Assembly (NCBI RefSeq): GCF_003353175.1
Contig: NZ_QHKS01000004.1
Span: 248,001-312,000 of the forward strand
Length of the DNA: 64,000 bases
From: Paraburkholderia lacunae
GTDB taxonomy: Bacteria > Pseudomonadota > Gammaproteobacteria > Burkholderiales > Burkholderiaceae
Reading direction: 5' to 3'
Part shown: in pieces, positions 9,049-16,742 of the stretch
Layout of the letters: each line of letters begins with the position of its first letter
Numbering within the stretch: the first letter of the stretch is position 1
Program-made: the position numbers and the translations under genes
Notes under the pieces: generated by a model
What the model saw: only the letters and a program-made list of their open reading frames with translations
Told to the model about the DNA's origin: nothing
The model's database searches: none

Positions 9049-9395
9049 TGGATCACCTTGATCTCGTCGACTTTCACCGTCGAGGTACCGACGAACTCCT
9101 TGTCGTATTTGCCCGTCAGTTCGACCGTGCTCGCGTCGCTGACCGGTTGTCCGGCCGGCCACCGCTTGTGGTCAATTTTCACGAGCACCTGGCCGGTGTT
9201 GTCGGCGAACCGGTATTGCTCGTCACTGACTCGCTTGACGAGGTGGCCGCGCAGCACGACGTGCTGATCGTCCTTCCCGGCGTCGAGGAGCTGCTTGACC
9301 GTAGTGGCGGCAGCTTCAGCACCCGGGCCGGTATATTGCGCGTACGCGGCAATCGCAGGGGCGGCCAGCAGGCAGGCGATAATCGTCTTGTTCAT
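9045..9395 (-). CDS. YgiW/YdeI family stress-tolerance OB-fold protein
   Basis: The 116-residue periplasmic protein has a signal peptide (residues 1-19, ending AYAQ). It then has the conserved BOF (bacterial OB-fold) pattern: VLRGHLVKRVSDEQYRFADN, VLVKIDHKRW, VELTGKYDKEF and VKVDEIKV. YgiW/YdeI proteins are linked to resistance against cationic peptides, peroxide and metals. The gene is divergent from a qseB/qseC-like pair, the same arrangement as ygiW-qseBC in E. coli, which supports control by that system. It is the first gene of a two-gene operon with the methyltransferase. Confidence 0.88.
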   Translation of the reverse strand: MNKTIIACLLAAPAIAAYAQYTGPGAEAAATTVKQLLDAGKDDQHVVLRGHLVKRVSDEQYRFADNTGQVLVKIDHKRWPAGQPVSDASTVELTGKYDKEFVGTSTVKVDEIKVIQ

Positions 9396-9461
9396 AGGTC
9401 CTCTCTCACAGAAAATCCGCGGCGCAACGACTGCGACCGAGGACAGCTTATTGCAGGCAAA

Positions 9462-9545
9462 CTTAAGCTTGCGTGAAGACGGGTGAATGTCGGACCGGCC
9501 GCTACGGCGGCCCCTCGTTAGCGCAGCGTTAACGTTACGTTAACG
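9462..9545. promoter_or_regulatory. Divergent promoter region with 11-bp tandem repeats (QseB/PmrA-type operator)
   Basis: Three direct repeats with the core CGTTA occur at 9516, 9527 and 9538, exactly 11 bp apart; the last two are CGTTAAC. On the minus strand, facing the ygiW-like gene, TTCAC/TTAAG half-sites at about 9462-9487 are spaced 10-11 bp. Head-to-tail half-sites at about one helical turn are the usual recognition pattern of OmpR-family response regulators. Autoregulation by the adjacent QseB-like regulator is inferred. Confidence 0.6.
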
Positions 9546-9612
9546 CGCGGCCCGATACCATCCTGGCGTCTTGCCAGAGAAGACGACAAGTGCATTAAGA
9601 CAGGATCTTGAG

Positions 9613-10275
9613 ATGCGCGTACTACTGGTCGAAGACGATCCGCTGATTGGCAATGGATTGCAGCACGGGCTGCGACAGGAGGGCTTTGCGGTGGACTGGG
9701 TGCAGGACGGCCATGCCGTCGCGCTTGCACTGCGCACGACCCCGTACGGACTGTTGCTGCTCGATCTGGGCTTACCCAATCAGGATGGCCTGATGGTGCT
9801 CAAAGAACTTCGGCAACGCGACGACACCCTGCCGGTCATCATAATCACGGCGCGCGATACGTTGCCTGACCGGGTCGCGGGACTCGATGGCGGCGCCGAC
9901 GACTATCTGGTGAAGCCGTTCGCCCTCGAGGAACTCCTCGCGCGTGTTCGCGCGGTGAATCGCCGCCATGCGGGACGCGCGCAAACCGCGCTCACGGTAG
10001 GCGCGCTGCGGCTCGATCCGGTGCAGCACCGGGTGTGGCTGCGCAACGACGAAGTACTGGTCTCGCCCAAGGAGTTCGTGCTGCTGCATGAATTGATGCA
10101 GCAGCCCGGCGCGGTCATCTCCCGCGAGCAGCTCGAGGAGCGTCTGTATGGGTGGAATGAGGAGGTCGAAAGCAACGCTGTACAGATTCATGTCCATAAT
10201 CTACGCAAGAAGCTCGGATCCGATGCGATCCGCAACGTGCGGGGCGTGGGTTATCGCATCGGGGAGATGGCATGA
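9613..10275 (+). CDS. qseB: Response regulator, OmpR family, QseB/PmrA-like
   Basis: The 220-residue protein has a receiver domain (residues 1-115) with the acidic pair EDD at 7-9, the phospho-acceptor Asp51 in LLLLDLGLPNQDG, and the conserved Lys in DDYLVKPFALEE. A C-terminal winged-helix DNA-binding domain follows (about residues 125-218), with LSPKEFVLLHELM-like sequence, SNAVQIHVHNLRKKLG and the terminal VRGVGYRIG. It overlaps the sensor kinase by four bases (ATGA). Divergence from the ygiW-like gene matches the qseBC locus. The 11-bp repeat array upstream suggests autoregulation. The stimulus cannot be read from the sequence. Confidence 0.88.
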   Translation: MRVLLVEDDPLIGNGLQHGLRQEGFAVDWVQDGHAVALALRTTPYGLLLLDLGLPNQDGLMVLKELRQRDDTLPVIIITARDTLPDRVAGLDGGADDYLVKPFALEELLARVRAVNRRHAGRAQTALTVGALRLDPVQHRVWLRNDEVLVSPKEFVLLHELMQQPGAVISREQLEERLYGWNEEVESNAVQIHVHNLRKKLGSDAIRNVRGVGYRIGEMA

Positions 10276-11654
10276 CCGCTGGTAGGGCCGCACTACGTGC
10301 GCGTCTCACGCGCTGGTTCATGACGTCACTGCGTCGCCGGTTATTGCTCTGGTTGTTACCGGCGACGTTCCTCGCCGGCGTGCTGGCGAGCGCGGGAACG
10401 TACTGGGGCTCGCTGGACGAGCTCAACGACCTGCTCAATGACCAGATGCGCGTGATCGCCCGACAGGCGCAAGTCGACGATGACGGAAAACTGTCGCTGG
10501 CTGGTCGGGACGGGAAGAAGCACGTCTCGAAGGGGGACGAAGCCGACCGTGTGCTCCTTCAGGTATGGCGCGGTCAGGCGATCCAGTTCACGACCGATCC
10601 GGCCTCGCCGTTACCGGCCCCGCTGCATCCCGGATTCGCCGACATCATCGCAGATGGCCAGACCTGGCATACGTTCGTCAGCCAGAGCGGCGATACGCTG
10701 ATCCGCGTCGCGCAGGCGCGACAGGCGCGCTGGGAAGCGCTCGCCGCCATTGCCGTGCACCTGTTCTGGCCGGTGCTGTCGCTGTTGCCGCTGCTCGCGC
10801 TCTTCCTCTGGTTTGGCATCGGCTACGGGCTGCGGCCGCTACGGCAAATCGCCTCCGGGCTGGCCCGGCGCAACGCCAGCAACATGGAGCGGATCGACAC
10901 TGCGGCATTGCCGGGCGAGGTCAAACCGCTGGTCGAGGCGCTCAACGATCTGCTGCTGCGCCTTGACCGCTCGTTCACGATGCAGAAGCACTTCATCGCC
11001 GATGCCGCACATGAGCTGCGCACGCCGATCATGGGACTCAGTATCCAGGCGCAGCTCCTGCTGCGCGCATCGAGCGCCGCGGAGCGGGAGAGCATCCAGA
11101 CCCAGATCCAGACCGGCACCACGCGGCTTGCGCACCTGGCCGAGCAGTTGCTGACCCTGGCGCGGCTCGCACCCGAAACCGAGGGCGCGTCGGTCAGCAT
11201 CGTTGACCTGTCGGCGCTCGCCCGGTCGGTCGTGACGGACAGGGCGCGTATCGCCGAGGCAAACCAGATCGACCTGGGGCTGGTCAGTACGGAAACCGTG
11301 ACCGTTGAAGGCAGCGGCGACAATCTGCGCATCCTGCTCAACAATCTGGTTGACAATGCGATTCGTTACGCGGGACCCCGCGCGAGCGTAGATGTCGTCG
11401 TGCGGCGCAATGGCGAGACTGCAGTGCTTGAAGTGAGCGACAACGGACCGGGGATTCCCGAGGCGGATCGGTCGCGCGTCTGGGAACGCTTCTACCGGAG
11501 CAGCGCCCACACGGCGTCCGGCAGCGGTTTGGGACTGTCGATCGTCAAGCGCATCGCTGAACAGCATCGAGCCACGGTATCGCTTGACGCGGGACCCGAT
11601 AGCAAGGGACTGACGGTCCGGCTTTGTTTTTACCTACCGCCATCGCAGCAATGA
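10272..11654 (+). CDS. qseC: Sensor histidine kinase, QseC-like
   Basis: The 460-residue membrane kinase starts in the ATGA overlap with the regulator. An internal ATG at 10320 would also give a good N-terminus. Transmembrane helix 1 lies at about residues 24-44, a periplasmic domain at 45-160, and helix 2 at about 163-186. A HAMP-like linker follows, then the H box AAHELRTPIMG with His247. The N, G1 and G2 ATP-binding boxes are NNLVDNAIRYAG, DNGPGIPEAD and GSGLGLSIVKRI. It would phosphorylate the upstream response regulator. Confidence 0.88.
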   Translation: MTAGRAALRARLTRWFMTSLRRRLLLWLLPATFLAGVLASAGTYWGSLDELNDLLNDQMRVIARQAQVDDDGKLSLAGRDGKKHVSKGDEADRVLLQVWRGQAIQFTTDPASPLPAPLHPGFADIIADGQTWHTFVSQSGDTLIRVAQARQARWEALAAIAVHLFWPVLSLLPLLALFLWFGIGYGLRPLRQIASGLARRNASNMERIDTAALPGEVKPLVEALNDLLLRLDRSFTMQKHFIADAAHELRTPIMGLSIQAQLLLRASSAAERESIQTQIQTGTTRLAHLAEQLLTLARLAPETEGASVSIVDLSALARSVVTDRARIAEANQIDLGLVSTETVTVEGSGDNLRILLNNLVDNAIRYAGPRASVDVVVRRNGETAVLEVSDNGPGIPEADRSRVWERFYRSSAHTASGSGLGLSIVKRIAEQHRATVSLDAGPDSKGLTVRLCFYLPPSQQ

Positions 11655-11689
11655 GGGGACGTCACCGCCATATCCAGACTTGAACAGCC

Positions 11690-11880
11690 ATGAAAGTGCT
11701 CATTGTTGGAGTCGACACAGCCATCGCGACCAAACTGTACGACTACCTCGATAGCGCCGGCTACAGGCGGACATCGCGTCCATGGCGCGATGGGCCTGCA
11801 CCTGGCCGTGACGCATGGAGATTCTTCGCCGGTCCCGTCATGATGGACTCCCGATTCTCGCTTGCACCTGTTCCAGAGAC
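11690..11880 (+). pseudogene. Response-regulator receiver-domain remnant
   Basis: The frame from the ATG begins MKVLIVGVDTAIATKLYDYL, which parallels the first 20 residues of the intact regulator at 20313-21002 (MKVLIIEDDADIATNLFDYL). Further receiver-like pieces appear in other frames: DIAS, then GLHLAVTHGDS, then LRRSRHDGLPILA. The acidic pocket is degraded (GVD for EDD) and frameshifts break the domain. It looks like a decayed fragment of a regulator gene that once followed, or was copied next to, the QseBC-like pair. Confidence 0.55.
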
Positions 11881-12099
11881 GCTCGACCCCGTTGTCCAGC
11901 AAGCTCACCGCAGCCGCCCGGATGTCGCGTCGCGGCGCCCTTACTTGACGCCGTACGGGCGGTGTTGCCGCCCGCCGTCAACGGCGGCGCACCGGCCAGT
12001 TTCGTGATGACGGTCTGGCCGGAAAGAGGGGCGCGGTTTCGTGGGCTACCGGGACGCCCTGCCGGTTCGCGGGTGATGCCGTCACGTGAAGTCCTCTCT

Positions 12100-13074
12100 T
12101 CAACCCGGCGCCAGTCCTCTTTCCATTAGCCAGGCGGGGTTGAATAGCCGCGCAAAATACAGCCCCCCACCATCGCACAGCACCGTAACGATGGTGTGGC
12201 CCGGCCCCATCTGCCGAGCCAGCCAGACGGCCGCCGCGACATTGATGCCGCTGGAACCGCCCACAAACAGCCCCTCTTCCCGCAGCAGGCGATACACCAT
12301 CGTGACGCAACTCTGGTCGTCGATGCGCACCGCGTCGTCGATAGGCGTGCCCTCGAGGTTGGCGGTGACGCGGCTGGAGCCTATGCCCTCCGTGATCGAG
12401 GTGCCTTCCGCCCTGATGTCGTGCGTTTTGACGAAACTGTACAGTCCGCTGCCGTGCGGATCAGCCAGCACGGTCCTCACCCTGGAATTCTGTTCCTTGA
12501 GAAAGCGCGCGACGCCCGCGAGCGTGCCGCCGGTCCCGGTGGCACACACGAAAGCGTCCACCGTGCCGGCCGTGTCGCGCCAGATTTCCGGCCCGGTGGT
12601 TTCATAGTGGGCCTGCCGGTTGACGAGGTTATCGAACTGATTGGCCCAGATAGCGTTCTCGATCTCCTCTGCCAGACGGCCGGCGATCTTCTGGTAGTTG
12701 TTGGGATCCTTGTACGGCACTGCCGGCACCGGACGCACCTGCGCGCCGAGTACGCGCAGGAGGTCCATTTTTTCCTGCGACTGGGTTTCAGGAATGACGA
12801 TCACGCAGCGATAACCGCGCGCGGCACAGATGTGCGCCAGCCCGATGCCGGTATTGCCGGCGGTGCCCTCCACCACCGTGCCGCCCGCCTTGAGCACGCC
12901 ACGCCGCTCGGCGTCCTGGATGATATAGAGCGCTGCGCGGTCTTTCACCGACCCGCCCGGATTCAGGAACTCCGCCTTGCCGAGAATTTCGCATCCGGTC
13001 TCGGCGCTGAGCTTTGCGAGCCGGATCAGCGGCGTGTTGCCAATGCAGGCAGTGAAACCATCCTGTACCTTCAT
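12100..13074 (-). CDS. Cysteine synthase A family PLP enzyme
   Basis: The 324-residue fold-type II enzyme has the PLP-lysine motif NPGGSVKDRAA with Lys44, the substrate loop EGTAGNTGIGLA (Ala replaces the Ser of TSGNTG), the phosphate-binding glycine loop CATGTGGTLAGVARFL, and a final VTVLCDGG stretch. These enzymes make L-cysteine from O-acetylserine and sulfide; variants use other activated serines. The ATG follows a G-rich AGGGGGGC site. The gene is monocistronic, with a pseudogene remnant on one side and empty DNA on the other. The Ala in the substrate loop suggests a subgroup distinct from housekeeping CysK/CysM, so the preferred acceptor is uncertain. Confidence 0.85.
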   Translation of the reverse strand: MKVQDGFTACIGNTPLIRLAKLSAETGCEILGKAEFLNPGGSVKDRAALYIIQDAERRGVLKAGGTVVEGTAGNTGIGLAHICAARGYRCVIVIPETQSQEKMDLLRVLGAQVRPVPAVPYKDPNNYQKIAGRLAEEIENAIWANQFDNLVNRQAHYETTGPEIWRDTAGTVDAFVCATGTGGTLAGVARFLKEQNSRVRTVLADPHGSGLYSFVKTHDIRAEGTSITEGIGSSRVTANLEGTPIDDAVRIDDQSCVTMVYRLLREEGLFVGGSSGINVAAAVWLARQMGPGHTIVTVLCDGGGLYFARLFNPAWLMERGLAPG

Positions 13075-13444
13075 GATGCCCCCCTAGCCCGCGATCAATC
13101 GTGACGCACGGCGAATGCTTCCAGAATAGGTCGATAAACCCGACGCAGGCTACCCCTGTCCGCGTCGCCAGGCGGCAGCGTGTCTGCTCGGGCGGGGTGC
13201 TTTCTTCGGATCGATCTATCCTCGTTGTACGTACGGCAAGCGTTGTCTGATCCGCAAGGTGGCAGTGCTGTCGGCTCGTGGGGAACCGGACGTGACCCGG
13301 GCTGCTGGCATTCATTGGGTGTGCCGGCCGCGCGGGGTAAGGGGTGGTTGAGGAGCAGCGCCTGCGACGCCGACCGCTGGTCCGGCACCGGATTCCATCC
13401 CGTCTCTGGCAAAAAGAAAGGAACCGTGATATCCCGACCAAACG
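13075..13444. other. Intergenic region, nothing recognised
   Basis: About 370 bases upstream of the minus-strand cysteine synthase hold its promoter. I see no supported gene. Overlapping frames on both strands are arginine/proline-rich and look like high-GC shadows. Confidence 0.35.
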
Positions 13445-13609
13445 CCACCGCCTCCGCTCCACGTTCTGGTCGTGCAGGGCGGCGGCGCCCTCGCCGCCTA
13501 CCAGGCTGGTGCCTATGGGCCGATCAGCGAGACCCACAGCCTGATCCCCAACAGGTTAGCGAGGGCGGAAGCTCAACGCCGGGCGCTGCCCCAGTCCCAC
13601 CAGTACTGA
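13445..13609 (+). pseudogene. Patatin-like phospholipase N-terminal remnant
   Basis: A frame without a start codon reads HVLVVQGGGALAAYQAGAYG. This matches the nucleotide/oxyanion glycine loop (QGGGALGAYQAGVYE) at the start of DUF3734-type patatins. After about ten more residues a short NRLARAEAQRR segment appears, reminiscent of a later part of the same family, and the frame stops. The catalytic GxSxG serine is missing. In Burkholderiales such patatins often lie beside 3-hydroxybutyrate/PHB genes, which agrees with the phasin and PhbB genes here. Confidence 0.5.
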
Positions 13610-13731
13610 CGGTAATCCAGCTCTCTAAGCCGTCTTCGGCGCATTAGCTCCCGGTGGTAGTGAACGGCGACGAACGCGGTTGCCGTCACCAGCACGAATG
13701 AACCTGCGACGATTGCCACTGCTTCGCTCAT
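13573..13731 (-). CDS. Small single-pass membrane protein
   Basis: A 52-residue frame starts at an ATG with a GGGAGGTTCC ribosome site. Residues 3-23 form one transmembrane helix (AVAIVAGSFVLVTATAFVAV), followed by a basic, aromatic-rich cytoplasmic tail with RRRRLRELDYRQYWWDWG. No family is recognised. It lies 28 bases after the PhbB stop on the same strand and could be the last gene of the PHB operon. It overlaps the end of the patatin remnant on the other strand, so a chance frame is possible. Confidence 0.45.
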   Translation of the reverse strand: MSEAVAIVAGSFVLVTATAFVAVHYHRELMRRRRLRELDYRQYWWDWGSARR

Positions 13732-13759
13732 CGGAACCTCCCTTGCTGATCTCTCGGGC

Positions 13760-14503
13760 TCACTGCAGGTGCTGCCCTCCATTGATCGCGATGTTGGCGC
13801 CGGTCACGAAGCCCGCCTCGTGCGAGCACAGGTACAGCACGAGAGCGGCGACTTCGTCGGGCTGTCCGAGCCGGCCGACCGGAATCTGCGGAATGATCTT
13901 CGTCTCGCGGATTTCCTCGGGCACCGCCATCACCATCTTCGTCGCGATATAGCCGGGCGAGATCGTGTTGACGGTGACGCCTTTCTTCGCCACTTCAAGC
14001 GCCAGCGATTTCGTGAAGCCATGCATGCCGGCCTTTGCCGCCGCATAGTTGGTCTGGCCGAACCCACCCTTGGAGCCGATGATCGACGACACGTTGATGA
14101 TGCGGCCCCAGCCACGCTCGACCATGCTGTCGCACACCGGCTTCGTCATGTTGAACACCGAATCGAGGTTGGTCCGGATGACCGCGTCCCAATTGACCTT
14201 GTCGAGCTTCTTGAAGCTGGCGTCGCGCGTGATGCCGGCGTTGTTGATCAGGATGTCGACCGGTCCGACTTCCGCTTTGATCTGCGCCGCGCATCTTTCG
14301 CATGAATCGTAGTCGGCGACGTCGACCGGGTACGCGCGGAACTGTCGTCCCTCGGCTTCCATGCGTGCAAGCCACTCGTTCGCCCCCGTGTTGCCAGACG
14401 AATAGGTGACTACAACCGCATAACCGGCGTCATGCAGCTTGATGCTGATCGCCTCGCCCAGTCCACCCATGCCACCCGTTACTACCGCGATCTGCTTTGC
14501 CAT
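13760..14503 (-). CDS. phbB: Acetoacetyl-CoA reductase
   Basis: The 247-residue short-chain dehydrogenase reduces acetoacetyl-CoA with NADPH to (R)-3-hydroxybutyryl-CoA for polyhydroxybutyrate synthesis. Visible are the Rossmann glycine motif TGGMGGLG (residues 9-16), NNAG at 87-90, catalytic Ser140, Tyr153 and Lys157 in VSSIIGSKGGFGQTNYAAAK, and the family-typical SPGYIATKMV and C-terminal GANIAINGGQH. The start is set by family length, and an AGGACGATTCG sequence precedes it. A phasin gene lies 160 bases upstream on the same strand. No PHB synthase or thiolase is nearby, so this is a satellite PHB locus. Confidence 0.93.
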   Translation of the reverse strand: MAKQIAVVTGGMGGLGEAISIKLHDAGYAVVVTYSSGNTGANEWLARMEAEGRQFRAYPVDVADYDSCERCAAQIKAEVGPVDILINNAGITRDASFKKLDKVNWDAVIRTNLDSVFNMTKPVCDSMVERGWGRIINVSSIIGSKGGFGQTNYAAAKAGMHGFTKSLALEVAKKGVTVNTISPGYIATKMVMAVPEEIRETKIIPQIPVGRLGQPDEVAALVLYLCSHEAGFVTGANIAINGGQHLQ

Positions 14504-14667
14504 CGAATCGTCCTCACAAATACCGGCGGCGTGCTCATCTGGAGCAACACTGCCTTCAGTCAAAAATTGGATGCATTGAAAATGCCGGACTTTTATCCAG
14601 AATGAATAAAGGAATCCTACATATAGGCATGGAACCGATAACGCGGGCATCGCTGCCCGCGTGAATC

Positions 14668-15240
14668 TTAGTGCTTCCCGTTCGCGACTACGGCAGCCGA
14701 CTCGGCACTGCGCTTGGCGGCCTTGGACGCTGAGGCCGTCACGGCTTCGAGATTGGTCCCGGCCATCTCCACGGCCTGTTGCCCCGTCTTCCGCAGCGAA
14801 TCGCACAGCGTGGTGGTGGCGCTGATTGCGGACTTCCACGCGGCGATCGCCGCTTCGGAACCCGCGGGAGCACTCTTCGCTGCTTCTCCGATGAAGTCCT
14901 GCACGCGTACGTTATACCGTTCGTACTGCGTCTGTGCGAGTTGCGCGACCTCAGCCTGCGTGGTTGACGCGATGTCGAAGAGTTGACGGCCGTATGACAG
15001 TGATTTCTCCACGAAAGGCGCGGTGAAACCGGCTTGCAGCGTGAACCACTGCTGCGGGTCTGCTGTGCCGGGCGCCTTCGTCAGGTTCTCCTGCGACTCC
15101 GCCAGCGTGGACCTGACGACCTGCAGGTTCAGTGCGACCAGTTTTTCGACGCCTTCAAAGACCTTGCCGGTCAATCCGAAGAATGCGTCGAGGCTGGCCT
15201 TCTGCGATGCGGCGATTTGCTCGGGACTCGATAGAACCAT
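14668..15240 (-). CDS. phaP: Phasin family PHB granule-associated protein
   Basis: The 190-residue protein opens with PEQIAASQKASLDAFFGLTGKVFEGVEKLVALNLQ, split here as PEQIAASQKASL and FEGVEKLVALNLQ, the signature of Burkholderiales phasins. A long amphipathic helical body with many Ala, Gln and Ser follows, and an Ala/Lys-rich tail ends in NGKH. Phasins coat polyhydroxybutyrate granules in the cytoplasm and regulate their size. It is the first gene of a likely two-gene operon with phbB. Confidence 0.92.
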   Translation of the reverse strand: MVLSSPEQIAASQKASLDAFFGLTGKVFEGVEKLVALNLQVVRSTLAESQENLTKAPGTADPQQWFTLQAGFTAPFVEKSLSYGRQLFDIASTTQAEVAQLAQTQYERYNVRVQDFIGEAAKSAPAGSEAAIAAWKSAISATTTLCDSLRKTGQQAVEMAGTNLEAVTASASKAAKRSAESAAVVANGKH

Positions 15241-15482
15241 TGTTGAAATTCCTCAGGATTCAGTCCGCTGCGCGAAGCCCCGGTCAACCGGATGTCGCAC
15301 GGCGAATGGCGATGATAGATGGACCGAAGCGCAAGGACGCCTGCCAGGCAGCATGCGTCGCGAATACTTCGGAGGGTCGTTACAGCAAGAGGCACTACAC
15401 ATTAAAGTCCAGCTAAACCTACTTCGCTTACTTTTTCTGCGGCGCGCTCGCCGCGGGGTGCAGCGGTGCGCGCCGAAATTCC

Positions 15483-15680
15483 CTAGCGCCTACGCGCGAC
15501 GGCCTTGAGAATGGAAGCGCCTTCGCTTGTGACATGAGGACGTGGATGACCCGACGCGAGGCGTTCCAGTGATATGAGTTGACGCTCCAGCAGCGTGTCG
15601 AGCTCGGCGCGGCCCAGTTCGATCTGATCCGGCCCGTCCTTGATGAGCATCAAGGTGGCGAATTCATGGGGACTCAGCAT
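15483..15680 (-). CDS. Small hypothetical protein
   Basis: A 65-residue cytoplasmic protein starts at an ATG behind a GAGGAGACGAT site. It reads as a small helical or winged-helix-like domain: MLSPHEFATLMLIKDGPDQI, then RAELDTLLERQLISLE, ending HVTSEGASILKAVARRR. The pattern of a 'LL..QLISLE....PHVTSEG..IL' wing is typical of small winged-helix proteins and hints at DNA binding, but no family is assigned. It stands alone downstream of an AT-rich region. Confidence 0.55.
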   Translation of the reverse strand: MLSPHEFATLMLIKDGPDQIELGRAELDTLLERQLISLERLASGHPRPHVTSEGASILKAVARRR

Positions 15681-16281
15681 ATCGTCTCCTCGATTTAGTC
15701 GGTCCTGCGCCGCGAGCATTACTTACCCTCTCCGCGGCGAATGGCGGCAAATATTTCCTTTGCCCTTACAAAGCAAAACGTTCGGGAAATCCTTACAGAG
15801 ACGTCATCATAACCGCACAATTTTCAATTGCAATATGCGGAGTACTTTTTTTGATTTGTCTGTTTATTTAGCCTGCATATTGGGGCAACGCCTTGCCGTC
15901 GCCTGCCGGCGCGGAGGCCATGTAAGCCTTCATCGGCGGCGGGGGGGCGGGCCGATCTGGAGCGCACGCCATGCCCGAATTGGCACTCAATCAAGGACAC
16001 CGCGCAGTGAGTCTATTCATATCTGAATATGACATTTATAGGTCAACATTGCCTTCTTCAGACATTGCCGCTTATAACCTGATATTGAGAAATATTTATT
16101 ACATCGTATGCGAGTTGCTTATTTTCAGAACCCTGATCAGCGAAAAGGCCCAAGAAGTATTGACTTCTCCCGCTGTCGCGAAGGACCAGGGGATGTCGGC
16201 AAAACCACATCGGATCACCACACTTCACCATGTTCGATTCCGCCACTGCAGCACGGGATTGCTCCGAGATGCGCCGATAGG
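15681..16281. other. AT-rich intergenic region
   Basis: About 600 bases of clearly lower GC content than the surroundings, densest in A/T at about 15830-15890 and 16010-16120. No convincing gene is present. It probably contains the promoter of the small winged-helix-like gene and acquired DNA brought in with the adjacent IS remnant. Confidence 0.4.
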
Positions 16282-16720
16282 TTAGCGAGCGATACTTGAC
16301 TCGATGTCACGCATGCGTCGTTCGAGCTTGGCGCTGGTGAAGTTGCGGTCGCGATGGTTCACCGCTTTGAACTTGCTGCCGTCGATCGCAACGAGCGCTT
16401 CGGCGAGGAGGTCCAGACGCTGGCATAGCATCACGAACTGACGACAGACGCTGCGGATCGCTTTGCCGTTGTCTTTGCGGAAACGCGCAATGGTCTTGAA
16501 GTTCGGCGCCAGGCGGGCCCGTGAGCGACTTCAGTTCAACGTCGCGCTGGGCCTCACGTTCAAGGCGACGGCCGGATTGAATACGATTCAGGTAGTGGCA
16601 TGAGACGGCCCGGGCTTGGATCGTTGCGGCGACATCTTCAAACAAATGAACCACGAGCCGACGACCGGGCCAGTTGCTCGTTGAGTTGCAGATGGGCATC
16701 TGAATGCCCACCCGCCGACT
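16282..16720 (-). mobile_element. IS1182 family transposase remnant, frameshifted
   Basis: Reading down the minus strand, one frame gives a transposase-like N-terminal part up to ELKSLTG. After a one-base shift the next frame gives RLAPNFKTIARFRKDN, RSVCRQFVMLCQRLDL, EALVAIDGSKFKAVNHRDRN and RRMRDIESSIAR, then a stop. This is the N-terminal half of an IS1182-type DDE transposase, including the first catalytic Asp region (AIDGSKFKAVN). The C-terminal half is missing, so it is inactive. Confidence 0.7.
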
Positions 16721-16742
16721 TCACGATCGACCAATCCGGCGA

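Noticed and set aside
15971..16285. Hypothetical 104-codon frame in the AT-rich region
   Set aside because: It lacks a ribosome site and runs into the IS1182 remnant; its composition is that of random AT-rich DNA.
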